Assembly (NCBI RefSeq): GCF_009834225.1
Contig: NZ_CP047176.1
Span: 248,001 to 312,000 of the forward strand
DNA: 64,000 nucleotides
From: Rathayibacter sp. VKM Ac-2759
Lineage (GTDB): Bacteria > Actinomycetota > Actinomycetes > Actinomycetales > Microbacteriaceae
Reading direction: 5' to 3'
The position numbers were made by a program, and so were the translations under genes. Below are positions 17,466 through 25,917 of the stretch, piece after piece. How positions within the stretch are numbered: position 1 is the stretch's first letter; the number at the start of each line of letters is the position of its first letter. Under the pieces are notes generated by a model. It was not told the DNA's origin. It did no database searches and saw nothing but the letters and a program-made list of their open reading frames with translations.

Positions 17466-18305
17466 TCAGAGGATCGGCTTCCCGCCGGTGACGGCGATCG
17501 TCGAGCCGCTCATGTAGCTGGCGTCGTCGGAGGCGAGCAGCACGTAGGCGTGCGCGACCTCGGCGGGCTGGCCGGGGCGACCGAGGGGGACCTGCTCGCC
17601 GAACTCGGCGACGGCCTCCTGCGGCATCGTGGAGGGGATCAGCGGCGTCCAGATCGGACCGGGAGCGACGCTGTTCGCGCGGATGCCCTTCGAGCCGAGG
17701 GCCTGGGCGAGCGAGGCGGTCATGCTCAGCATCGCGGCCTTCGTGGCGGCGTAGGGGAGCAGCTGGTACGACGGCTGGTCCGACTGCACCGAGCTGGTGG
17801 CGATGATGGAGGCGCCGGCCGTCAGGTGCGGCAGTGCGGCCTTCACGAGGTGGAAGTACGCGCTGAGGTTGGTGGCGAGCGTGCGGTCCCACTCCTCGTC
17901 CGGGATGTCGGTGACCTCCTCGCGGCTCATCTGGAACGCGGCGTTGCTGACGAGCACCTCGAGGTGGCCGAGCGTCTCGACCGTGGCCGAGACGACCTCG
18001 CGGCAGTGCGCGGCGTCGCGCAGGTCGCCGGGGAGCAGGAGTGCCTCGCGGCCCGCCTCGCGCACCCAGCGTGCGGTGTCCTCGGCGTCCTCGTGCTCGT
18101 CGAGGTACGAGATCGCGACGTCGGCGCCCTCGCGGGCGAACGCGATGGCGACGGCCTTGCCGATGCCGCTGTCGGCGCCGGTGACCAGCGCGACCTTGCC
18201 GGTGAGGCGGCCGGTGCCGCGGTAGCTGGTCTCGCCGTGGTCGGCCTTCGGGGTCAGCTCTGCCTCAGTGCCGGGCGGTGTCTGCTCGGGGGATTCCGGA
18301 GTCAT
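17466..18305 (-). CDS. Short-chain dehydrogenase/reductase (YghA / general-stress type)
   Basis: 279 residues. An extended N-terminal tail (MTPESPEQTPPG, then YRGTGRLTGK) precedes the Rossmann motif VTGADSGIGKAV. The NAG region is the slightly variant VSNAAF. The catalytic residues are the Ser in ATSSVQ and Y-x3-K in LPYAATKAAM. The long N-terminal tail and SYLDEHEDAEDT mark the SDR subgroup that includes E. coli YghA and Bacillus GS39, NAD(P)-dependent dehydrogenases linked to general stress. Substrate unknown. It has its own start 50 bp downstream of a different strand partner. Confidence 0.88.
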   Translation of the reverse strand: MTPESPEQTPPGTEAELTPKADHGETSYRGTGRLTGKVALVTGADSGIGKAVAIAFAREGADVAISYLDEHEDAEDTARWVREAGREALLLPGDLRDAAHCREVVSATVETLGHLEVLVSNAAFQMSREEVTDIPDEEWDRTLATNLSAYFHLVKAALPHLTAGASIIATSSVQSDQPSYQLLPYAATKAAMLSMTASLAQALGSKGIRANSVAPGPIWTPLIPSTMPQEAVAEFGEQVPLGRPGQPAEVAHAYVLLASDDASYMSGSTIAVTGGKPIL

Positions 18306-18454
18306 GGCGGTCCTCTCGTCTCAGTACCCATGCAACAGGGTCCGGCGGCGCCTCCCCAGGGGCTTGACGGCCCCGTCAAGCCCGCGACAGAGGAGGCGTC
18401 CAGGCGCTTCACTGGGTCCACTGCCGCTACTCCGCGGCCACCGAGGAGGCCCTC

Positions 18455-19201
18455 ATGAGCATGCCCACCGACCGCGACGGCTCCGACCGGAACCGCACCG
18501 AGCAGCTTCCCGACGGGATCGGCTCGAGGTCCGAGCGCTCCGCCGCCGCTCCCGCCGGAGCCGTTCCCGCCGCGACCGAGCCCGAGCCGGCCCACCGCGC
18601 GCCGATCGACCAGGACTCCGCCGAGGCGAAGCAGGCCCGCGCCGCCGCCCGCAAGGACATCCACCAGCGCGAGCGCGACCGGTTCGGCGGGCTCAAGATC
18701 GGCTGCGCCTTCTTCGGCTGGCTCGCGGCCACCGGGCTCGCGGTCATCCTCACCGCGCTCGTCACGGCGATCGGAGCGGCCGTCGTCGGCACGCAGGACG
18801 TCACCGCCGATCTCGCCGCCGACCCCGCCGCCTTCGGCTGGGTCGGTGCGATCGCCCTGCTGGTGATCCTCCTGGTCGCCTACTACTCGGGCGGCTACGT
18901 CGCCGGGCGCATGGCCCGCTTCAACGGCGCGAAGCAGGGCGTGGCGGTGTGGGCCTGGGCCGTGATCGTGGCGATCCTGGTGGGCATCGCCTCCGCGGTC
19001 ACCGGAGGCAGCCAGGTCCTCTCCGCGGTCAGCGGCTTCCCGACCATCCCGCTCGACGCGGGAGACGCCACCGTCGCCGCGATCGTGACGGCGCTCGCCG
19101 CGCTGGTCGTGTCGCTGGTCGGAGCGGTGCTCGGCGGACTCGCCGGCATGCGCTTCCACCGCCGCGTCGACCGCGAGGGCCTGGCGGGCCTCGCCGTCTG
19201 A
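18455..19201 (+). CDS. Four-helix membrane protein with long polar N-terminus
   Basis: 248 residues. About 75 charged, Ala/Pro/Glu-rich residues including HQRERDRFGGLKIGCAFFGWL precede four hydrophobic helices. These have glycine-rich contacts (YYSGGYVAGRMARFNG) and a final GAVLGGLAGMRFHRRVDREG. This layout recurs in actinobacterial membrane proteins of unknown function. GAGGAGG five bases before the ATG at 18455 sets the start. Divergent from the SDR gene, with which it may share the promoter region. Confidence 0.75.
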   Translation: MSMPTDRDGSDRNRTEQLPDGIGSRSERSAAAPAGAVPAATEPEPAHRAPIDQDSAEAKQARAAARKDIHQRERDRFGGLKIGCAFFGWLAATGLAVILTALVTAIGAAVVGTQDVTADLAADPAAFGWVGAIALLVILLVAYYSGGYVAGRMARFNGAKQGVAVWAWAVIVAILVGIASAVTGGSQVLSAVSGFPTIPLDAGDATVAAIVTALAALVVSLVGAVLGGLAGMRFHRRVDREGLAGLAV

Positions 19202-19218
19202 CCTACGATCGCCGGGTG

Positions 19219-19773
19219 ATGAGTGCGAGCCCCGACCAGGTCCTCCGCGAGCTCCGCGAGTGGCGGGCCGGGGGGCTCGCCGGTCTCCGCGACGAGTACC
19301 TCGGCTTCGTCCGGGAGCGGGGCGACTCGGCGCTCGAGCGCGACGGCGGGCCGGAGCACCTCACCGCGAGCTGCTTCGTGCTCTCGCCCGAGCTCGACCG
19401 GGTGCTGCTCTGCTACCACCGGAAGGGACGCTTCTGGGTGCAGCTGGGGGGCCACGTCGAGCCGGGGGACGCCTCCCTGAGCGCTGCGGCGCTGCGCGAG
19501 GCACGCGAGGAGAGCGGAGTGAGCGACCTGCGGCTCCTCGGGTCGCTGCCGGTCGACGTCGACCGACACGCGCTGAGCTCGGGCTTCGGCCGCTGCAGCA
19601 CGCACTGGGACGTGGGCTACGCGGCGATCGCCGACCCCGACGCGCCTCTCGTCGTCAGCGACGAGAGCGACGACGTGGCGTGGTGGCGCCTCGACGCGCT
19701 GCCGGAGGAGGTGCCGCCGGAGTTCGCGGCTCGCCTCCGCGGGGCGGTCGCGGCCGCACGCGAGCGCCGGTAG
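19219..19773 (+). CDS. NUDIX hydrolase
   Basis: 184 residues. The NUDIX box is seen as GGHVEPGDASLSAAALREAR followed by EESG, one residue longer than the textbook spacing and with Asp replacing the first Glu, a pattern common in actinobacterial members. The upstream strand YHRKGRFWVQLGGH and the downstream STHWDVGYAAIADP complete the fold. It hydrolyses a nucleoside diphosphate linked to another group; the substrate is unknown. Start at ATG 19219; GTG 19216 is directly in front. It lies 17 bp after the membrane protein gene. Confidence 0.88.
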   Translation: MSASPDQVLRELREWRAGGLAGLRDEYLGFVRERGDSALERDGGPEHLTASCFVLSPELDRVLLCYHRKGRFWVQLGGHVEPGDASLSAAALREAREESGVSDLRLLGSLPVDVDRHALSSGFGRCSTHWDVGYAAIADPDAPLVVSDESDDVAWWRLDALPEEVPPEFAARLRGAVAAARERR

Positions 19774-19787
19774 TGCACGATGGGGCG

Positions 19788-20753
19788 ATGAGCGCCTCCG
19801 CCCGACCCGCCGTCGTCCTCGCCGGAGCCGGCGGGTTCCTCGGCACCGATCTCGCCCGCCGATTCTCGGCGGACGGCTGGGAGGTGCGGCGGATCGGCCG
19901 CTCCGGCCCCGACGCGCGCTGGGGCGACACCGCGGGCATCACGCGGACCCTCGACGGCGCGCGACTGCTCGTGAACCTCGCCGGGAAGAGCGTCGACTGC
20001 CGCTACACCGCGGCGAACCGCGCCGAGATCCTCCGCTCGCGCGTCGAGACGACCCGGGAGCTGCACCGTGCGGTCGCGGCCGCGGAGGAGCCGCCCGCGA
20101 CCTGGATGAACGCGAGCACGGCCACGATCTACCGCCACGAGGAGGAACGCGCCAACACCGAGAGCGAGGGCGTGCTGGGCGAGGGCTTCTCGGTCGATGT
20201 GGCGCGCGCGTGGGAGGAGGCGTTCTTCGACGGCGGGACGCCCGGCACGCGGCGGATCTCGCTCCGGATGGCGATCGTGCTCGGCGACGGGCCGGCGACG
20301 GCGATCCTCCTCCGGCTCGCCCGCCTCGGCCTCGGCGGCCCGCAGTACGACGGGCGCTGGCCGGGCACCCGCGCGCGGCGCGAGGCCGGGGTGCACCACG
20401 AGTACCGGTCCACGCACGGGCGGCAGCACTTCAGCTGGATCCACGTGGAGGACGTGCACCGCTCGATCCTGTTCCTGGAGGAGTCGGCTCTCGAGGGGCC
20501 CGTGAACCTCGCCTCGCCGAACCCCAGCGACAACACCGAGCTGTCGCGACTGCTGCGCGCTGCTGTCGGTCGCCGCCTCGGGCTCCCTGCACCCCGCTTC
20601 GTCCTCGAACCCGCCACGCTGCTGCTGCGGACCGAGCCCGAGCTCCTCCTGAAGAGCCGCTGGGTCGTCCCCGCCCGCCTCGAGGACGCCGGCTTCGCCT
20701 TCGCCCACCCCCACCTCGCCGAGGTCCTCCGCGACATCGTCGCCACCCGCTGA
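19788..20753 (+). CDS. NAD-dependent epimerase/dehydratase-like protein (TIGR01777/YfcH type)
   Basis: 321 residues. The N-terminal Rossmann motif is VVLAGAGGFLGTDLARRF. LVNLAGKSVDCRYTAANRAE is diagnostic of the YfcH/SDR39U1 family, and STATIYRHEEE contains the active-site Tyr region. The family is cytosolic and NADP-binding, with no settled reaction. A C-terminal segment (LEPATLLLRTEPELLLKSRW) is also typical. It starts 15 bp after the NUDIX stop, so the two are probably co-transcribed. Confidence 0.88.
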   Translation: MSASARPAVVLAGAGGFLGTDLARRFSADGWEVRRIGRSGPDARWGDTAGITRTLDGARLLVNLAGKSVDCRYTAANRAEILRSRVETTRELHRAVAAAEEPPATWMNASTATIYRHEEERANTESEGVLGEGFSVDVARAWEEAFFDGGTPGTRRISLRMAIVLGDGPATAILLRLARLGLGGPQYDGRWPGTRARREAGVHHEYRSTHGRQHFSWIHVEDVHRSILFLEESALEGPVNLASPNPSDNTELSRLLRAAVGRRLGLPAPRFVLEPATLLLRTEPELLLKSRWVVPARLEDAGFAFAHPHLAEVLRDIVATR

Positions 20754-20790
20754 CCTCTCCCTGCCCAGGAGGCTACGTGTGCAGACTCGC

Positions 20791-21190
20791 CTGCTGACGG
20801 TGGTGGGTCTCGATACGCCGCCTGCGGCGGCTACTCGACCAGCGGGCAGCGGGGAGGCGCAGCACGGTGTCCGTCCCCGGGAGACCCGCGGTTCTCGTGC
20901 CTGCTGATCGAGTAGCTCGCGCAGCGGGCGTACCGAAGATCCCCGCGGCCGTAGTGACCTGCCTGCTGACGGTGGTGGGTCTCGATACGCCGCCTGCGGC
21001 GGCTACTCGACCAGCGGGCAGCGGGGAGGCGCAGCACGGTGTCCGTCTCCGGGAGACCCGCGGTTCTCGTGCTTGCTGATCGAGTAGCTCGCGCAGCGGG
21101 CGTATCGAAGATCCCCGCGGCCGTAGTGACCTGCCTGCTGACGGTGGTGGGTCTCGATACGCCGCCTGCGGCGGCTACTCGACCAGCAGG
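20791..21190. repeat. 172-bp tandem repeat containing Microbacteriaceae palindromic elements
   Basis: Units start CTGCTGACGGTGGTGGGTCT at 20791, 20963 and 21135 (period 172). The third unit is cut off near 21190. Each full unit has one palindrome, GGTCTCGATACGCC...GGCGGCTACTCGACC, and a second one in the opposite sense, GATCGAGTAGC...GCGTA(T/C)CGAAGATC. This hairpin is a widespread intergenic repeat in this family of bacteria. Copies 1 and 2 differ at only a few bases. The rest of the gap, 21191-21396, shows no gene that I can support. Confidence 0.92.
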
Positions 21191-21396
21191 CAGCGGGAGG
21201 CCGAAGCGCGGGCCTGGCGGGCTTCCTCCGCCGTGCCCGGTTCACGGCACCTTCTGGTGCACCTGCAGACCACCCTCGCCGTTGAAGGCGAAGCCGAGAA
21301 CGCGTGCCAAGCGTTTTCGGCGGGCCGGACGCAGGACGCTCTGCGGATCGCGACCATCCCGAGAAGCCGACTGCGCTGAGCCGCGCGGGGAGCGGC

Positions 21397-22677
21397 TCAG
21401 TCGACAGCGGGGCGCGCGACGCGCGCCGCGATGTCGCGACGGTACGCTCCGCCGTCGAGGTGGATCAGGTCGAGCGCCTGGTACGCGCGGGCGCGCGCCT
21501 CGGTGAAGTCTGCTCCGCGGGCGACGACGTTCAGCACTCGTCCGCCGGTGGCGACGAAGCGGTCGTCGACGAGCTGGGTCGCCGCGTGAGCGATCGTGAC
21601 CCCCGGGACCGCGGCGGCCGCGTCGAGGCCGCTGAGGGCGCGGCCGGTGACCGCGTTCTCGGGGTAGCCCTCGCTGGCGAGCACGACGGTGACCGCGACC
21701 TCGTCGGTGAACACGGGCCACGGCACGGAGGCGAGCGATCCGGTGGCCGCCGCGTGCAGCAGGGCCGACAGCGGCGAGGCCAGGCGCGGGAGAACGACCT
21801 GCGTCTCGGGGTCGCCGAAGCGGGCGTTGAACTCGATCACGCGGATGCCGTCGTCGGTGACGATGAGCCCGCAGTAGAGGAGTCCGACGAACGGGGTGCG
21901 CTCGCGCTCGAGCTGACGGATGGTCGGGATCGCGACGGTGTCGATGACCTCGTCGACGAAGGCGCGCTCGTCGGCCCAGCGGTCGGCGAGCCAGGGGAGG
22001 GGGGAGTAGGCGCCCATGCCGCCCGTGTTCGGGCCCTCGTCGCCGTCGCCGAGGCGCTTGTAGTCCTGCGCGGGAGAGAGCGGGACGACGTCGTGGCCGT
22101 CGGAGAGGAGGAAGAGCGACACCTCCTGGCCGGCGAGGAACTCCTCGATGAGCACGTCGCCCGACTGCAGCCAGAACTCGGCGTGCGCGACGGCCGCGCT
22201 GCGCGACTCCGTCACGAGGACCCCCTTGCCCGCGGCGAGGCCGTCGGCCTTGACGACGTAGGGGGCGCCGAACTCGTCGATGACGCGGTTCGCGTCGACG
22301 AGCGTCGAGACGCGGGTGGCGCGTCCGGTGGGCACGCGGGCCATGTCCATCACGCGCTTCGCGAACGTCTTCGAGCCCTCGAGGGCGGCGGCGGCGCGGT
22401 CGGGTCCGAAGGTCGCGATGCGGCGCTGGCGGAGGGCGTCGGCGACTCCGGCGACGAGCGGCGCCTCGGGGCCGATGACGACGAGCTCGATGCCCTGCTC
22501 GAGGGCGAAGTCGGTGACCAGCCGGGGGCTGTTGGTGTCGAAGTGGATGACCTCGACGTCGCGCGCGATGCCGGCGTTGCCGGGCGCGGCGATGATGTGG
22601 TGCTGCTCCTCCTCCGCGAGGAGAGCGGTGATGATGGCGTGCTCACGGGCACCCGAGCCGAGGACGAGGATCTTCAC
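21397..22677 (-). CDS. purD: Phosphoribosylamine-glycine ligase
   Basis: 426 residues, the normal length. It begins MKILVLGSGAREHAI, followed by HIIAAPGNAGIA and GPEAPLVAGVAD. The ATP-grasp domain has GAPYVVKADGLAAGKGVLV, the purD signature RFGDPETQVVLPRL and the TGGMGAYSP loop. It catalyses the second step of de novo purine synthesis, joining glycine to phosphoribosylamine with ATP. The start is the GTG at 22677, where the fold begins. purF and purM lie about 5-8 kb downstream in the same region. Confidence 0.96.
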   Translation of the reverse strand: MKILVLGSGAREHAIITALLAEEEQHHIIAAPGNAGIARDVEVIHFDTNSPRLVTDFALEQGIELVVIGPEAPLVAGVADALRQRRIATFGPDRAAAALEGSKTFAKRVMDMARVPTGRATRVSTLVDANRVIDEFGAPYVVKADGLAAGKGVLVTESRSAAVAHAEFWLQSGDVLIEEFLAGQEVSLFLLSDGHDVVPLSPAQDYKRLGDGDEGPNTGGMGAYSPLPWLADRWADERAFVDEVIDTVAIPTIRQLERERTPFVGLLYCGLIVTDDGIRVIEFNARFGDPETQVVLPRLASPLSALLHAAATGSLASVPWPVFTDEVAVTVVLASEGYPENAVTGRALSGLDAAAAVPGVTIAHAATQLVDDRFVATGGRVLNVVARGADFTEARARAYQALDLIHLDGGAYRRDIAARVARPAVD

Positions 22678-22740
22678 CCTGACAGGATAGGCCCGCCCTG
22701 CGAGGCGCCCGCCCCTCCGCGGGCGCGGGAGAATAGTGGC

Positions 22741-23103
22741 ATGGCCAAGGGCAGGATCGACGAGCAGAGCGGCCAGGAGGCGGTGCGCGCGGCGCTCGCC
22801 GGGACGGCCGACCGGAACACCACCGCGACGGCGGTCCGCTTCCTCCTGCAGATCATCGAGACGAACGTCCCGGGCCGCAGCGTCGAGGTGCGCGTCCCGC
22901 CGTTCGGCGCGGCGCAGTGCGTCGAGGGCCCGGGCCACACCCGCGGCACTCCGCCGAACGTGATCGAGATGGACGCCGCGACCTGGCTGCCGCTCGCGAC
23001 CGGATCGCTCCCCTGGGAGGACGGGCTCGCGAGCGGGCGGATCCACGCCTCGGGGGTGCGGGCCGACCTCACGCCGTTCCTGCCGATCCTCCGGCTCGCC
23101 TGA
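22741..23103 (+). CDS. Sterol-carrier-protein-family small protein
   Basis: 120 residues. MAKGRIDEQSGQEAVRAALA leads to a helix (RNTTATAVRFLLQIIETNVPGRSVEVRVPPFGAAQCVEGPGHTRG is the conserved stretch, 22824-22956). NVIEMDAATWLPLATGS and WEDGLASGRIHASG follow. These last two resemble the SCP2-like module of actinobacterial sterol-carrier-family proteins, often encoded near purine genes. It probably binds a hydrophobic ligand; function unknown. Divergent from purD with 63 bp between starts. Confidence 0.8.
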   Translation: MAKGRIDEQSGQEAVRAALAGTADRNTTATAVRFLLQIIETNVPGRSVEVRVPPFGAAQCVEGPGHTRGTPPNVIEMDAATWLPLATGSLPWEDGLASGRIHASGVRADLTPFLPILRLA

Positions 23104-23203
23104 TCGGCGGACGCCGCATTAACTTCTCGTAAACGCATCGGCCACCTCCTGCCGACCGTTTGACGGGAGCCGCGCCGTCGGGTTGTCTGGGAAAGTTCCC
23201 CTT

Positions 23204-25525
23204 ATGCGGCAGGAGTTCTCTCCGAAACGCCGCTCGATGCTTGGAGTCCTCCACCAGATGCGCAGCGCACCCTCCGGCCGAAGCGGCCTCTCCCGATTCC
23301 TCTCCGCGGCGGCCGTCAGTGCCGTCGCCGGAGCGGCCCTGCTGGGCGCCGCGCCCGCGATGGCCGCCGACGAGACCGTCATCGACGTCTACACGATGAA
23401 CGACTTCCACGGCCGCCTCGAGGCGACCGCAGGCGCGTCCGTCTCGCAGAGCACCGCCGGTGCCGCGTCGATCGCCTCGGCCTTCTCGACCCTCGAGGCC
23501 GAGAACCCCGACAACTCGATCCTCGTCTCGGCGGGAGACAACGTCGGCGCCTCGACCTTCACCTCGCTGGTGCAGGACGACAACCCGACCATCGACGCGC
23601 TCAACGAGATCGGCCTGAGCGCCTCGACGATCGGCAACCACGAGCTGGACCACGGCCGCGAGGACCTCGACGGGCGCATCATCCCGCGCGCCGACTACGA
23701 GCACATCTCGGCGAACCTCCTCGAGAAGGGCACCGACGAGCACGCCTACGCCCCCTCGTACGTGCAGGACTTCGACGGCGTGAAGGTCGGCTTCGTCGGC
23801 GCCGTCACCGAGGACCTGCCCTTCCTCGTCAGCCCGGACGGCATCGCGACGCTCGACGTCGCTCCGATCGTCGAGTCCGTGAACGAGGAGACCGCTCGTC
23901 TGCAGGACGGCATCGACGAGAGCGCCGACGCCTCGATCCCCGAGGAGCAGAAGAACCTCGAGGCCGACGTCGTCATCGCCGTCATGCACGAGGGCGCCTC
24001 CTCGCCGACCGTCAGCTTCACCGACCCGGCCTCGGTCTTCGGCGCGATCGTCGACGGCATCGGCGGGAACGTCGACGCCATCGTCTCGGGTCACACCCAC
24101 CAGGCCTACAGCCAGGAGGTGGAGGTCGACGGCAACGTCCTCCCCGTCCTCCAGACCGGCAGCTACGGCACCTACCTCGGCCACCTCGAGCTCACCGTCG
24201 ACACGGCGACCAAGGACCTCACGTCCATCACGTCGAACCTCGTCGACCTGCTGCAGCCCGTCCAGGTCACCAACCCCACCACCGGAGTCGTCTCGACGGT
24301 CTACCAGCCGATCTACAGCGCCGACTCCACTCCCGTGGGCCAGTCGGTCGCCGCTCTCGTCCAGGACGCGGTCGACATCGCGAACGTCGAGGGCGCCGTC
24401 TCGATCGGCTCCGTCACCGGTGACATCCGCCGCGGCGTGCAGTCGGACGGCACCGAGAACCGCGGTGCCGAGTCGACGATCGGCAACCTCGTCGCCGACG
24501 CGCAGCTCTGGGCCACCCAGGCCGAGCTCGGCACGCAGATCGCCTTCATGAACCCCGGCGGCATCCGCCAGGACATCACGTACGCCTCCAGCGGCGAGGG
24601 CGATGTCGACGGCAACGTCACCTACCGCGAGGCCGCGATCGTGCAGCCGTTCGCGAACACCCTCGTGACCGAGACGCTGACCGGCGCTCAGATCAAGACC
24701 GTCCTCGAGCAGCAGTGGCAGCCGACCAGCTCGCGACCCGAGCTCCACCTCGGCATCTCGGCCGACCTCTCCTACACGTACGACCCGACCGCGGAGGTGG
24801 GCTCGCACATCACGGGCGTCTTCTTCCAGGGCGAGCCGATCGCGGACGAGGACACCTTCAAGATCGTCACCAACTCGTTCCTCGCGGCCGGTGGCGACAA
24901 CTTCACCGAGCTGGGCAACGGGACCGACAAGGCCGACTCCGGTCGCGTCGACCTCAACGCCTTCACCGAGTACATGGCCGAGTTCTCGCCCGTCGCGCCC
25001 GACCCCGCGTCGCGCTCGATCGGCGTCGTCGAGACCAGCGCCGAGGGCGCCGAGACGCTGAGCTACGACCTGTCCTCGCTCGACGTGAACAACTCGCCCG
25101 TCCGCGACGACGAGGTCCAGGTGCTGATCGACGGCGAGCAGGTCACCACCGCTCCCATCGACCACGCGATCGTCGACACCACCGATGAGCAGGGCCGCGC
25201 CTCGGTCAGCTTCTCGATCAGCGAGCTGGCCGCGGGCGACCACGAGCTCGAGTTCGTGCTGCCCACCACGGGCGTCTCGGTGCTCTACACGCTCACGGTG
25301 ACGGAGGCGGCCACGCCGACCCCGGCGCCCACCCCGATCGAGACGGTGATCCCGACCACCCCGTCGACGCCGGCTCCCGCCGTGCACGTGCCGAGCACGC
25401 CGACGAAGCACCTCGCCGCCACGGGCGTCGACGCGACTCCCGCCTTCGCGGCCGGCATCGCGGCGCTCCTGCTCGGCCTCGGGATGACGACGGCGCGCCT
25501 GCGTCGCCGGGCCGCGTCGAAGTAG
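23204..25525 (+). CDS. Cell-wall-anchored 5'-nucleotidase/2',3'-cyclic phosphodiesterase
   Basis: 773 residues. A signal peptide ends near PAMAADE. The metallophosphatase domain (about 58-330) has Asp67/His69 in MNDFHGR, then SAGDNVG, IGNHELDHGRED and SGHTHQAY. The UshA-type C-terminal substrate domain (about 380-610) contains MNPGGIRQDI and NSFLAAGGDNF. An Ig-like strand region and a Thr/Pro stalk follow. The end is a sorting signal: LAATG at 737-741, a hydrophobic helix and RLRRRA. LAxTG is the motif of class E sortases in high-GC Gram-positives, so the enzyme is probably wall-bound and salvages extracellular nucleotides. Starts at TTG 23183, ATG 23237 or ATG 23258 are also possible; 23204 has GGGAAAG upstream. 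Confidence 0.9.
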   Translation: MRQEFSPKRRSMLGVLHQMRSAPSGRSGLSRFLSAAAVSAVAGAALLGAAPAMAADETVIDVYTMNDFHGRLEATAGASVSQSTAGAASIASAFSTLEAENPDNSILVSAGDNVGASTFTSLVQDDNPTIDALNEIGLSASTIGNHELDHGREDLDGRIIPRADYEHISANLLEKGTDEHAYAPSYVQDFDGVKVGFVGAVTEDLPFLVSPDGIATLDVAPIVESVNEETARLQDGIDESADASIPEEQKNLEADVVIAVMHEGASSPTVSFTDPASVFGAIVDGIGGNVDAIVSGHTHQAYSQEVEVDGNVLPVLQTGSYGTYLGHLELTVDTATKDLTSITSNLVDLLQPVQVTNPTTGVVSTVYQPIYSADSTPVGQSVAALVQDAVDIANVEGAVSIGSVTGDIRRGVQSDGTENRGAESTIGNLVADAQLWATQAELGTQIAFMNPGGIRQDITYASSGEGDVDGNVTYREAAIVQPFANTLVTETLTGAQIKTVLEQQWQPTSSRPELHLGISADLSYTYDPTAEVGSHITGVFFQGEPIADEDTFKIVTNSFLAAGGDNFTELGNGTDKADSGRVDLNAFTEYMAEFSPVAPDPASRSIGVVETSAEGAETLSYDLSSLDVNNSPVRDDEVQVLIDGEQVTTAPIDHAIVDTTDEQGRASVSFSISELAAGDHELEFVLPTTGVSVLYTLTVTEAATPTPAPTPIETVIPTTPSTPAPAVHVPSTPTKHLAATGVDATPAFAAGIAALLLGLGMTTARLRRRAASK

Positions 25526-25540
25526 CGCTCGCCCGACAGG

Positions 25541-25573
25541 GAAGGCCCCGCGGCTCGTCGCCGCGGGGCCTTC
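25541..25573. terminator. Strong hairpin after the 5'-nucleotidase gene
   Basis: GAAGGCCCCGCGG and CCGCGGGGCCTTC form a perfect 13-bp stem with a 7-base loop, 15 bp after the stop. It can also serve the small gene on the opposite strand. Confidence 0.85.
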
Positions 25574-25677
25574 CGCGTACCCGGCCGGAGATCACGGCCC
25601 CGGGAACGCAGGAACGCCGCCTCCCACCTGGGAGACGGCGTCCGAACGCGATGAGGTGCTGTCGCTGAGCGCGGGGC

Positions 25678-25788
25678 TCAGTGCTGGGCGGGGACCTGAC
25701 GGTAGCCGTCGCGGCTGGCGACGAGCACCGTCGACACCGTGCCCCACGCAGCGAGGGCGCTGAGGACGACGAGGATTGCGATGCTCAT
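25678..25788 (-). CDS. Very small membrane protein, 36 aa
   Basis: It encodes MSIAILVVLSALAAWGTVST, followed by VLVASRDGYRQVPAQH and TGA. A single hydrophobic helix (residues 3-24) is followed by a basic, polar tail. AAAGG lies upstream of the ATG, and codon use is that of real genes. It is divergent from the LysR regulator, so it could be a target of that regulator. Function unknown. Confidence 0.65.
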   Translation of the reverse strand: MSIAILVVLSALAAWGTVSTVLVASRDGYRQVPAQH

Positions 25789-25917
25789 GAGTGTTCTGCC
25801 TTTCGTTGCGGCGGAATCCGATCCATCCGCCCGGATGTTCTCTACAACGTCCACTGTGGCCTGATCCGTTCCTTAGGACAATCGAACAGTTCTTGGCCTG
25901 ACGTGTAGCGTTGCTTC

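Noticed and set aside
21200..21396. Coding remnant on the minus strand (reading FAFNGEGGLQVHQKVP)
   Set aside because: About 20 suggestive residues only, no start and no recognisable family; left as noncoding.
23115..23150. Pho-box-like direct repeats (TTAACTTC and GTAAACGC) upstream of the 5'-nucleotidase
   Set aside because: Too short and degenerate to support, although phosphate control of this gene would make sense.
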